Shown here: positions 1 to 6,385 of the stretch, in pieces
Position numbering within the stretch: the first letter of the stretch is position 1
Layout: the number at the start of each line of letters is the position of its first letter
Source: Kineosporiaceae bacterium
Lineage (GTDB): Bacteria > Actinomycetota > Actinomycetes > Actinomycetales > Angustibacteraceae
Assembly: GCA_027345905.1 (NCBI GenBank)
Contig: DAIETC010000176.1
Span: forward strand, 1 to 10,135
Length of the DNA stretch: 10,135 nt
Direction of reading: 5' to 3'
Translations under genes and position numbers: made by a program
Notes under the pieces: generated by a model
What the model was told of the DNA's origin: nothing
Databases searched by the model: none
What the model saw: the letters and a program-made list of their open reading frames with translations, nothing else

Positions 1-642
1 CTCCGGCTGGTAGATCGGCGGAACCGGCTGGGCGTGCCGAGGCAGCCGCGACAGGACCCAGGAGAACTGCGGCGTGTTCACCGCAGGCATCTGCACCATC
101 GTCACCCGCACCGCGCTGCCCTCATGCAACAACTCGCAGCGCAAAGACTCGTGAAACCCCTGGATCGCATGCTTGGCGCCACAGTAGGCGCTCTGCAAAG
201 GAATCCCGCGGTAGGCGAGTGCCGAACCAACCTGGACGACGGTGCCTCGGTTACGCGGTTTCATCCGGGACAGCGCCGCCATGGTGCCATACACATAACC
301 GAGGTAGCTGACCTCGGTGACCCGCCGGTACTCGGCGGCCGAGATCTTCTCGAACGGCGCAAACACGGACGTGAACGCGACATTGATCCAGACGTCGATC
401 GGACCGAGCTCTCGCTCGACGAGATCTGCCGCCGCGTCGACCGCTTCGTGGTCCGCCACGTCCGTAGGCACCACGAGTGCCGCCCCCCCGGCCGCACGCA
501 CGTCGTCTGCCGCCCCCTGCAGCCCCTGCTCGCCACGGGCGAGGAGCGCAACGGCCCAGCCACGCGCGCCGTACGCACGCGCCACGGCCCGCCCGATTCC
601 CCCGCTGGCTCCGGTAACAACGACGACCTGCTGAGAGCTCAC
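1..642 (-). CDS. Short-chain dehydrogenase/reductase, C-terminus cut by window edge
   Basis: Classical SDR-family NAD(P)(H)-dependent oxidoreductase, cytosolic, substrate unknown. The frame is open for 214 codons from GTG at 642 to the left edge, so the C-terminal end is missing. Visible motifs are the Rossmann dinucleotide loop TGASGGIG (residues 10-17), a modified NNAG-type motif (WINVAF, Asn87), the catalytic Ser140 (VGSALAY) and the Y153-C-G-A-K157 active-site pair. The stretch QPVPPIYQPE at 205-214 resembles a C-terminal signature I associate with a subgroup of actinobacterial SDRs (from memory). The GTG is preceded 7 nt upstream by GGGAGG (650-655), which supports this start. It diverges from the GH3 lipoprotein gene across about 100 bp. 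The second Asn of NNAG is Val here, which makes a substrate guess unsafe. Family assignment is secure; specific function is not. Confidence 0.9.
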   Translation of the reverse strand, partial: MSSQQVVVVTGASGGIGRAVARAYGARGWAVALLARGEQGLQGAADDVRAAGGAALVVPTDVADHEAVDAAADLVERELGPIDVWINVAFTSVFAPFEKISAAEYRRVTEVSYLGYVYGTMAALSRMKPRNRGTVVQVGSALAYRGIPLQSAYCGAKHAIQGFHESLRCELLHEGSAVRVTMVQMPAVNTPQFSWVLSRLPRHAQPVPPIYQPE

Positions 643-649
643 GACCCGG

Positions 650-655
650 CCTCCC
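650..655 (-). promoter_or_regulatory. Ribosome binding site of the SDR gene
   Basis: On the minus strand this reads GGGAGG, 7 nt before the GTG at 642. It decides the SDR start, since no other start codon nearby has such a site. Confidence 0.7.
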
Positions 656-732
656 ACGATGAGTTGGTTCCCCGGCTCCATCTACGCACAGGTGTGGCGG
701 TGCGGCGAGCGGGCGCCTGCGGGCACGCTCGC

Positions 733-738
733 TAGGCT
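733..738 (+). promoter_or_regulatory. -10 box (TAGGCT) for probable leaderless transcription of the GH3 gene
   Basis: TAGGCT fits the actinobacterial TANNNT -10 consensus and lies 7 nt before the GTG at 746, the spacing expected when transcription starts at or next to the start codon. No Shine-Dalgarno sequence precedes that GTG. No convincing -35 box is visible. Confidence 0.5.
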
Positions 739-745
739 GCCCGAA

Positions 746-2071
746 GTGGCGACAACCAGAGCAGAGCGGCAGCTGCCCACTGCCCGGCGGGGGGTGTGGG
801 CATGGTTGGCCGCCTGCCTGTTGGCCGCGTGCCTGTTGGTCGCCTGCGCCCCCGCCGAGCCCGGGCCGCGAAGCCCGGCACCGACGCGAAGTGGGTCGGC
901 GACGGCCGGCAACGCACACCCCCCGGCCTCCAGCGTCGCCGCCACCGTCGCCCCCACCGTCACGCCCACCATCGCCGCGACCGCGACCGCCACGGCGAGC
1001 GCAGTGCGGCCCTCCGGGCTGGCCGCTCGCGCCCTGGCCACCATGACGCTGGAGCAACGGGTCGGCCAGGTGATCATGGTCGGCGGGGCCGCCGTCCGCG
1101 TGGGCGCCGAAACGCGTTCAGCGATCACGCGTTACCACGTCGGCAACCTCATGCTCACCGCGCGAAGTTTCGCCGGCGTCCAGGCCACCGCGCGGGTCAC
1201 CTCCGACGTCCGGGCGTTGGCCGGTGAGTCGAGCACCGGCGGCGTGCCGCTGCTCGTGGCCACCGACCAAGAGGGCGGGGCGGTGCAAGTGCTGCAGGGC
1301 AACGGCTTCTCGGCGATGCCCAGCGCGCTGGAACAGGGCAGCTGGACGCCGGGCATGCTGCGCGCCAGGGCCCGGCTGTGGGGCGCGCAGCTGCGGGCGG
1401 CAGGCGTCGACCTCGACCTTGCGCCCGTGGCCGACACCGTGCCCGATGCGAGCACAGCGCGCACCAACGCGCCCATCGGCCGGTTCGCCCGCGAGTTTGG
1501 CTATACGACCGACCAGGTCGGGTCGCATGCCTTGGCGTTCGTGCAAGGTATGGCCGAAGCCGGCGTCGCGACGGCGGTCAAGCATTTCCCGGGCCTGGGC
1601 CGGGTGCGGGAGAACACCGACGTGTCCGCCGACGTCCGCGACGCCGGCACGACCCGGCACGACCCCTATCTCGAACCGTTCGCGAGAGCGGTCCGGGGCG
1701 GCGTGCCGTTCGTCATGGTGTCGACCGCGACGTACTCGCGCATCGACCCCGACGTGCCCGCTGCCTTCTCGCCGGTGGTGATCACCGCAATGCTGCGCGA
1801 GGACCTCGGGTTCGACGGGGTGGTGATCTCCGACGACCTCGCCAGCGCGACCCAGGTCGCCCGCTGGGCGCCCGGCGAGCGGGCGGTGCGCTTCATCGGC
1901 GCCGGTGGCGACCTCGTGCTCGCCGTCGACCCGAGCGTCGTGCCGCAGATGTACCGCGCCGTGCTCGACCGCGCCCGCACCGACGTGTCGTTTCGCCAAC
2001 GGGTCGATGCGGCAGCACTGCGGGTGCTGCAAGCCAAAGTCAGACTGGGCCTGCTGGGCCGATCGCGGTAG
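746..2071 (+). CDS. Glycoside hydrolase family 3 lipoprotein (NagZ/LpqI-like beta-N-acetylhexosaminidase)
   Basis: Predicted 441-aa exported lipoprotein. N-terminus: positive residues (R14 R15), hydrophobic segment 17-33 and lipobox LVAC with Cys34. A Pro/Ala/Thr-rich linker (about 35-90) could span the wall. The GH3 barrel (about 98-438) shows LLVATDQEGGAVQ (169-181), LDLAPVADT (223-231), KHFPGLGR (279-286) and the nucleophile region GVVISDDLA (358-366), where Asp363 or Asp364 would be the nucleophile. NagZ enzymes remove GlcNAc from muropeptides or cell-wall fragments. The motif after KHFPG normally contains D-S-H supplying the acid/base His; here it is R-E-N-T-D, so the mechanism or activity may differ. 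GTG 746 is preferred to the in-frame ATG at 659 because the extension would read through the probable promoter and put 29 residues before the signal peptide. The next gene, a PAP2 phosphatase, begins about 38 nt downstream, probably in the same operon. Confidence 0.88.
   Translation: MATTRAERQLPTARRGVWAWLAACLLAACLLVACAPAEPGPRSPAPTRSGSATAGNAHPPASSVAATVAPTVTPTIAATATATASAVRPSGLAARALATMTLEQRVGQVIMVGGAAVRVGAETRSAITRYHVGNLMLTARSFAGVQATARVTSDVRALAGESSTGGVPLLVATDQEGGAVQVLQGNGFSAMPSALEQGSWTPGMLRARARLWGAQLRAAGVDLDLAPVADTVPDASTARTNAPIGRFAREFGYTTDQVGSHALAFVQGMAEAGVATAVKHFPGLGRVRENTDVSADVRDAGTTRHDPYLEPFARAVRGGVPFVMVSTATYSRIDPDVPAAFSPVVITAMLREDLGFDGVVISDDLASATQVARWAPGERAVRFIGAGGDLVLAVDPSVVPQMYRAVLDRARTDVSFRQRVDAAALRVLQAKVRLGLLGRSR
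806..850 (+). repeat. Three tandem 15-bp repeats inside the lipoprotein signal peptide
   Basis: Units at 806-820, 821-835 and 836-850 are near-identical (the second differs from the first by 1 base, the third by a few). They encode LAACL, LAACL and LVACA. The repeat is in frame and gives three successive lipobox-like cysteines (Cys24, Cys29, Cys34). Confidence 0.85.
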
Positions 2072-2109
2072 CCGGCGCACCGGGGCGCGCGGCCCGGCCC
2101 GGCTCGCCT

Positions 2110-3114
2110 GTGTTTCAGTGGAGCGTGCCCAACAGCCTGCGCGGACATCCTGAGGCAGAGCCCCGCGACCAGACCCTCGTGGCGGCCTGGCTGATCGGCG
2201 TGGCCGGCCTGTGCGCGCTGCTGGTCCTGGCCCTGCACCAGGTCTTCGTGATGACCCCGCGCGGTCAGCTGGTCGACTCGGCGGCGCTGCAAGGGGCCCA
2301 GATCGGCCGGCAACGCATCATCGATCCGGTTCGCCAGATCCTGGACGTCGTCTCGGTGGGTTCGCTGGCCGCCGCCGGGCTGCTGGCGGGTGCAGTCGCG
2401 CTGCTGCGCAAGCGATGGCTGCTGGCCGCGGTCGTGCTGGTCACGGTGGTCGGCAGCAACGTCACCACCCAGCTGCTGAAGTACCAGCTGTTCACTCGTC
2501 CCGACTTCGGGTTCGCCACCCAGGGCGCGTCGTACAACACCTTGCCCAGCGGGCACACGACCGTGGCGATGTCGGTGGCCGTCGCGGCGGTGCTCGTGTC
2601 CCCTGCCCGCCTGCGTGGTGTGGTGTCCGTGGCGGCCGCGACCTACGCGGCCGCCACCGGGGTCGCCACCCTGTCGGCCGGCTATCACCGGCCGAGCGAC
2701 GCCGTGGCGGCCTGCCTTGTCGTGGGCGCCTGGGCCGCGGCGCTGTGCGCACTCATCGTGCTGGTCTCGGCGCCGCCCACTGCGGAACCGTCGATGGGCA
2801 ACCGCAGCTACCCCTACGTCGCGCTGTTGCTGGGCGGTGCGGGCGCCGTCCTGCTGGCGGCAGGAGGGCTGGGCACCTACGTCACGGCCAAGGCGGTTCC
2901 CGTGGACGGCGACCGTGCCCGGCTGCTGCTGGCCTACGGCGCGGGCGGGGCGCTCATTGCCGGCACCGCGCTGGCCGTCCTCGCGGCGCTGCTCGTGGTG
3001 GTGCACCGCGTCGTCCCGCCACTACCCGAACGCCTTCCTGCGCCCAGCCCGCTTTCCTACCCAGGACCGGCGTCTGAGGACCGTTTCGGCGGCCGACACG
3101 CCGGTCTGGGGTAG
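2110..3114 (+). CDS. PAP2-superfamily integral membrane phosphatase
   Basis: Polytopic membrane phosphatase of the PAP2/undecaprenyl-pyrophosphatase type, 334 aa from this start. Hydrophobic segments lie near 24-46, 82-99, 103-118, 150-165, 172-188, 200-219, 236-255 and 272-298. The three phosphatase motifs are recognisable: K124 with R130-P131, P146-S-G-H149, and S189-A-G-Y-H193 followed by D197. His149 and His193 are the expected catalytic residues. The Arg that often follows Ser in motif 3 is Ala. Beyond the catalytic core there are two extra membrane segments and a hydrophilic Pro-rich tail (302-334). The start is uncertain: GTG 2110, GTG 2125 and GTG 2179 are in frame and none has a well-spaced RBS. 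Family substrates are lipid phosphates or pyrophosphates such as undecaprenyl-PP or phosphatidic acid; which one cannot be read from sequence. Probably co-transcribed with the upstream GH3 gene. Confidence 0.88.
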   Translation: MFQWSVPNSLRGHPEAEPRDQTLVAAWLIGVAGLCALLVLALHQVFVMTPRGQLVDSAALQGAQIGRQRIIDPVRQILDVVSVGSLAAAGLLAGAVALLRKRWLLAAVVLVTVVGSNVTTQLLKYQLFTRPDFGFATQGASYNTLPSGHTTVAMSVAVAAVLVSPARLRGVVSVAAATYAAATGVATLSAGYHRPSDAVAACLVVGAWAAALCALIVLVSAPPTAEPSMGNRSYPYVALLLGGAGAVLLAAGGLGTYVTAKAVPVDGDRARLLLAYGAGGALIAGTALAVLAALLVVVHRVVPPLPERLPAPSPLSYPGPASEDRFGGRHAGLG

Positions 3115-3119
3115 GAAGG
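3052..3119. terminator. Bidirectional terminator-like inverted repeat at a convergent gene junction
   Basis: Arms 3054-3073 and 3098-3117 pair over 20 positions with one mismatch and one G-U wobble, around a 24-nt loop; two more pairs (one wobble) extend the base. The right arm contains the PAP2 stop codon (3112-3114), and the base ends just beyond the glycosyltransferase stop (3123-3125). No T-run follows on either strand, as is common in GC-rich actinobacterial terminators. It is placed to stop both converging transcripts. Confidence 0.5.
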
Positions 3120-3122
3120 GGG

Positions 3123-4352
3123 TTAGGGAGCGACGTTTCGCGCGTCGACCAGGTCACCGGGCGCGTCGATGCCCAGGTCGATGTCGTGGTCGACGCCCAG
3201 GTCGATGTCGTGGCCGACCTCGGCTTCCTGGCGCCGCGCACGGGCCAAGGCCGGTTGGGCGCGCACCCCGGCGACGGCGTACAGGCGCATGGTCTGCGAC
3301 AGCACGGCGGGCCAGGTCATGGTCGGCGCGGTCCGCCGGTGATGCTCGCGCATCGCCAGGCGCCGGTCATGGTCGGTGAGCAGCTGGGCCGCGACCTGTG
3401 CCATCTGGGCGTCGGAGTCCACCAGCCGTCCGCCGACACCGTCCTGGACGAAGTCACCCACCCCGCCGCAGGCCATCGCCACGACGGGCAGGCCGGCGCA
3501 GCGGGCCTCCAGCGCCGCTATCCCGAACGACTCAAGCTCGGCCGGGGCCAGGTAGAGGTCTGCCGTCGCGTACAGGTCCCGGATCTGCTCCCGGTCCAGC
3601 CGTCCGGCCAGCTCGACCCACCCGTGCAAGCCCTCGAACCGCAGCCGGCGGCCCACTGCCTGCGCCATGGGCCCCGAACCCACGATGACCGCCCGCAGCG
3701 GGATGTCTGCTGGCACCTGCTCACGTACCGATCGCAGGATCCGCAGGAGGGCGAGCGGGCGCTTGCGATGGGCCAGGCGCATGACGCTGACGATGGTCAG
3801 TGGCCCATGCCCGTCCGCGGACGAGGGAGTCTGCCATTGCTGCGGGTCGATGCCGTTGGGCAAGACCCCGACCTGCTGTGCCCCCACCGTGCGCTGCAGC
3901 GAACGCGCCGCGCTCTGGCTCACGGCGGTCCACACCGGCCGGTTCTCGCCGCTGGCGACGAGGCGCAGGGGCGCGGTCAAGAACCGGGTCGGTCGCACGA
4001 CCACCGAGTGCATGGTGAGCACGCACGGCAGCGAACGTCGCGCTGCCGCCCGGGTGGCCGACCAGGCGAGCGCGGAGAACGCCGACGAATGCGCATGCAG
4101 GACGTCGAAGCGAGCGGTCCGCACCACCCGGGCCACCTCGCTCAGGGAGGCGACGGTGGGCTGCCCGAAGGCGGAGGCCAGGCGCAGCACGGGGACGTCG
4201 TCCGCGACCTCTCCGGATGCCGCAGGCGGGGTGCTCGTGATGACCACCACGTCGTGCCCTGCCTCTTGCTGGCGCAGGGCGAGGTCGTGGACCTGCATCT
4301 CGATGCCGCCCAGGCGCGGGAGGTAGCAGTCCGTGACATGCGCGATCCTCAC
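3123..4352 (-). CDS. GT4-family glycosyltransferase with Asp-rich repeat tail
   Basis: A 409-aa GT-B fold retaining glycosyltransferase, probably cytosolic or membrane-associated. The N-terminal acceptor domain starts RIAHVTDCYLPRLGGIE (2-18, Gly-rich loop G15-G16). The donor domain has LPNGID (164-169), the R192/K197 pair in VMRLAHRKRP, VGSGPM (224-229) and the E274-x7-E282 motif (ELESFGIAALE) followed by AGLPVVA. These bind a nucleotide-sugar in GT4 enzymes; sugar and acceptor are unknown. The start GTG overlaps the upstream stop codon as GTGA, with no strong RBS, implying translational coupling to the UPF0104 membrane protein. The tail after about residue 367 extends past the usual fold and carries HDIDLGVD-HDIDLGID (381-396). 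The pairing suggests assembly and translocation of a glycolipid or glycan. MshA (mycothiol) is also GT4, but I see no specific reason to call this MshA. Confidence 0.9.
   Translation of the reverse strand: MRIAHVTDCYLPRLGGIEMQVHDLALRQQEAGHDVVVITSTPPAASGEVADDVPVLRLASAFGQPTVASLSEVARVVRTARFDVLHAHSSAFSALAWSATRAAARRSLPCVLTMHSVVVRPTRFLTAPLRLVASGENRPVWTAVSQSAARSLQRTVGAQQVGVLPNGIDPQQWQTPSSADGHGPLTIVSVMRLAHRKRPLALLRILRSVREQVPADIPLRAVIVGSGPMAQAVGRRLRFEGLHGWVELAGRLDREQIRDLYATADLYLAPAELESFGIAALEARCAGLPVVAMACGGVGDFVQDGVGGRLVDSDAQMAQVAAQLLTDHDRRLAMREHHRRTAPTMTWPAVLSQTMRLYAVAGVRAQPALARARRQEAEVGHDIDLGVDHDIDLGIDAPGDLVDARNVAP
3165..3212 (-). repeat. Two tandem 24-bp repeats in the glycosyltransferase tail
   Basis: Units 3165-3188 and 3189-3212 differ at one base. 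They are in frame and encode HDIDLGID and HDIDLGVD. The D-x-D-x-G-x-D spacing resembles acidic calcium-binding loops, but two copies alone do not prove binding. Confidence 0.85.
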
Positions 4353-5413
4353 CGGCGCCCCGCGGGTTGGAGCGACGCCACAGCGGTGCGCCGGTCGGTG
4401 TGCGCGGCCTTCGCCACGCGAGCCTGCCTGCGGCGCAAGAGCCACAGGCCGCCGACGACACCGCCGACCGGGATCTCCATGGCGAAGGTGAAAGCCCGAA
4501 ACAGCAGCACCGCGGCCGTCGCCGTGACCGGCAGTGCGCCCAGCGCGACGAGTGCCGCCGCGCTGCCCGCCTCCACCACCCCGGCACCGCCAGGAGTGAG
4601 CGGCAAGATGGTCAGCAACCGGTCGACCGCCAGTGCGGCCAGGACGGCGGTCGTGCCCAGTCCACTTCCGAGCACGTGCAGGCAGGCCCAGAGCAGGACG
4701 CCCTGCAAGCTGACGTAGGCCGCCATCCCCAGTGTGATCTGCTGCCAGGCACTGGCCAGGGCACGCACCGCCGTGCTGCGCAGCGCAGGCAGCTTGCGGG
4801 CCAGGTCGGTGCGCCGCGGCGCGCGGACGAGGGCGCTCGCGAGCCGGACCAGCCGGTCGCACTGGACGCCGACCGCGTGGGCGACCCGTGCGCTCACCAG
4901 GATGAGCGCGAACAGCGGAAGCACCAGCAGCAGGCCCGCGACGACCACTTCCACCGTCGTACCCGGGAGCTGGGCGGAGCGACCGGCGAGCAACAGCGCC
5001 CCGAATCCGACGACCGCGACCACCAGCTTGGCGGCGACATCCGCCACGTTGCTGACCACGGTGTAGGTGGCGAAACGGCCGCTGGAGAAACCCCACGACC
5101 GGACCATCGCGAAGTTGAGCCCCACGCCGGCAGCGCCACCGGCGGGAAGCACGTTCGCGACCGCGCTACCGCTCAGGTTCAGCGTCAGCGCGCGCCTTCG
5201 GGTCAGGCCCGGCAGCGAGGCTGTCAGGACCCACGAATGTGCCCACAGGCCGCTCAGCCACAGCGCCGTCAGCGCGGCCAACTCGACCCCTGACACCTGG
5301 TCGAGCGAATGCGTCACGGCGGTCCACGAGGTTCCGACCGACAACGGCACGAGGACCACTGCGGCCACGGCGGCGAAGCCGACGAGAAGGGAGGTCAGGA
5401 CGCGGCGTGACAC
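4349..5413 (-). CDS. UPF0104 / LPG_synthase_TM family flippase-like membrane protein
   Basis: A 354-aa polytopic membrane protein with hydrophobic segments near 5-26, 42-65, 116-143, 153-175, 224-247, 252-272, 284-307 and 308-327. Signatures of the family are NVLPAGGAAGVGLNF (87-101) and LPLTPGGAGVVEAGS (270-284). Members include YbhN, archaeal AglD-type proteins and the membrane domain of MprF, where the domain is implicated in lipid flipping. The separate lysyl-tRNA-using synthase domain of MprF is absent, so it should not be called an LPG synthase. GTG 5413 is preferred: a purine-rich RBS (5423-5435 on this strand) lies about 9 nt upstream, and the protein begins with SRR just before the first membrane segment. 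The stop overlaps the glycosyltransferase start by 3 nt. A longer reading would enter the divergent deacetylase gene and is rejected. Confidence 0.87.
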   Translation of the reverse strand: MSRRVLTSLLVGFAAVAAVVLVPLSVGTSWTAVTHSLDQVSGVELAALTALWLSGLWAHSWVLTASLPGLTRRRALTLNLSGSAVANVLPAGGAAGVGLNFAMVRSWGFSSGRFATYTVVSNVADVAAKLVVAVVGFGALLLAGRSAQLPGTTVEVVVAGLLLVLPLFALILVSARVAHAVGVQCDRLVRLASALVRAPRRTDLARKLPALRSTAVRALASAWQQITLGMAAYVSLQGVLLWACLHVLGSGLGTTAVLAALAVDRLLTILPLTPGGAGVVEAGSAAALVALGALPVTATAAVLLFRAFTFAMEIPVGGVVGGLWLLRRRQARVAKAAHTDRRTAVASLQPAGRR

Positions 5414-5422
5414 GGGCTGCGT

Positions 5423-5435
5423 CCCCCTTCCTTCC
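5423..5435 (-). promoter_or_regulatory. Ribosome binding site of the UPF0104 gene
   Basis: On the minus strand this is GGAAGGAAGGGGG, ending 9 nt before the GTG at 5413. It fixes the start of the membrane protein well inside a much longer open frame. Confidence 0.6.
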
Positions 5436-5528
5436 TCGTTGCCAGGCAGGGCTGCCCGCTGGTGACCATCCTCGTGCGCCCATCTGGGGGGCGACTGAGA
5501 AGCCTGACTGCGGCGCGCGGGCGGCGCG

Positions 5529-5546
5529 ACCTGAGGTACCTGAGGT
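5529..5546 (+). promoter_or_regulatory. Candidate operator: tandem palindromes ACCTGAGGT x2
   Basis: Two adjacent identical 9-bp units (5529-5537, 5538-5546). Each is a perfect 4-1-4 palindrome (ACCT-G-AGGT), and the junction is the palindrome AGGTACCT. The pair lies 14 nt upstream of the deacetylase GTG, between divergent genes, where a dimeric regulator could act on one or both. No regulator gene is in the window. An alternative role of the last AGGTG as a distant RBS is possible. Confidence 0.4.
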
Positions 5547-5560
5547 GACATTCTCGCACT

Positions 5561-6376
5561 GTGTCCACGTTGGTGTCCTTCCATGCGCACCCGGACGACG
5601 AGGCGTTGCTCGTCGGCGGGACGTTGGCGCGGGCCGCCGCCGAAGGCCACCGGGTCGTCCTGGTCGTCGCGACCGACGGTGAGGCCGGGCTCAGCGCCAG
5701 CCGGCTGCGCGCCGACGGGACCCTGGGGGCCCGGCGGCGTGCTGAGCTCGACGCGTCCGCTTCGGCACTCGGCGTGGCGCGCGTGGTGAGCCTCGGACTG
5801 CCCGACAGCGGCTGGGGCGGCGGCGCGCAGCCCAGCGCCGGGGCGTTCAGCCGGCTCAGTGTGGCGCAGGCCGGCGCCGGCCTGCTGCGGGTACTCGAAC
5901 AGGAGCGGGCCGACGTCCTGACGATCTACGACGAGAACGGCGGCTACGGTCATCCCGACCACCGCCAGGTGCATTGCGCCGGTGTCCACGCCGCGGCCCG
6001 GGCCAGCACGCCACTCGTCCTGGAGGCGACGCTGGACCGCGTGCTGATCACCCGGATCGTGCGGCTGGTCAGCCTGGTGCCGGGGTTGCTCCCCGAGGTT
6101 CGCGTCGCCGACTACGCCGGCGCCTACACCGCACGCTCGCGGCTGACCCACCGGGTCGATGTGCGGCGCTATGCCGATGCCAAGCGGGCGGCCATGGCGG
6201 CGCACGCCACCCAGGCCACCTCGGACGAGGGTGCTCGCACGCTCGCACTGCTCCTGCGCCTGCCGCCGCGGCTGTTCCGTCGGGCGCTGGGCTACGAGTG
6301 GTTCGTCCAACGTGGCCGCGCGCCCGGGCCGCTGCTGGACGACGTCTTCGCCGGGCTGCGGGCACCGAGCCCCTAG
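5561..6376 (+). CDS. PIG-L/LmbE family zinc-dependent N-deacetylase
   Basis: Predicted cytosolic 271-aa metal-dependent deacetylase. The zinc motif A9-HPDDE14 places His10 and Asp13 as ligands and Asp12 as likely general base; Y129-GHPDH134 supplies the third ligand, His134. KRAAMAAHATQ (208-218) with His215 matches the conserved AH-x-SQ-type segment. Family members remove acetyl groups from GlcNAc-linked molecules (MshB and Mca in mycothiol metabolism, PIG-L in GPI anchors, antibiotic pseudo-aglycones). The protein starts directly with the first strand (STLVSFHAHPDD), so GTG 5561 is sound. AGGTG is 14 nt upstream and a weak -10-like CATTCT (5549-5554) lies 6 nt before the GTG, so leader status is ambiguous. 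It diverges from the flippase-glycosyltransferase pair, which suggests a sugar-conjugate substrate. Not called MshB or Mca, because subgroup features cannot be checked here. Confidence 0.9.
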   Translation: MSTLVSFHAHPDDEALLVGGTLARAAAEGHRVVLVVATDGEAGLSASRLRADGTLGARRRAELDASASALGVARVVSLGLPDSGWGGGAQPSAGAFSRLSVAQAGAGLLRVLEQERADVLTIYDENGGYGHPDHRQVHCAGVHAAARASTPLVLEATLDRVLITRIVRLVSLVPGLLPEVRVADYAGAYTARSRLTHRVDVRRYADAKRAAMAAHATQATSDEGARTLALLLRLPPRLFRRALGYEWFVQRGRAPGPLLDDVFAGLRAPSP

Positions 6377-6379
6377 GGT
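6374..6379 (+). promoter_or_regulatory. -10 box (TAGGGT) for probable leaderless mvaB transcription
   Basis: TAGGGT lies 6 nt before the ATG at 6386, and its first three bases are the TAG stop of the preceding deacetylase. The only SD-like run (GAGG) is 1 nt from the ATG, too close to act. No clear -35 is visible. Confidence 0.45.
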
Positions 6380-6385
6380 CGAGGC

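Noticed and set aside
659..745. N-terminal extension of the GH3 gene from ATG 659
   Set aside because: It would cover the probable -10 box, place 29 atypical residues before the lipoprotein signal and has no RBS.
251..1057. Minus-strand open frame across the SDR start and GH3 start
   Set aside because: It is Gly/Arg-rich, antisense to recognisable proteins, has no motif, and the true SDR frame is offset from it.
1118..3006. Long minus-strand open frames opposite the GH3 and PAP2 genes
   Set aside because: They are typical high-GC mirror frames with low-complexity Arg/His/Gly composition; both plus-strand genes carry family motifs.
3186..4718. Plus-strand open frame of about 510 codons opposite the glycosyltransferase
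   Set aside because: It has no recognisable domain, crosses the coupled minus-strand genes, and is explained by codon bias of the opposite strand.
4349..5413. Annotation as lysylphosphatidylglycerol synthase
   Set aside because: Only the membrane domain is present; the cytosolic aminoacyl-transfer domain of MprF is missing.
3123..6376. Glycosyltransferase and PIG-L deacetylase as mycothiol genes mshA and mshB
   Set aside because: Both families are broad, subgroup residues could not be verified, and coupling to a UPF0104 flippase is not part of mycothiol synthesis.
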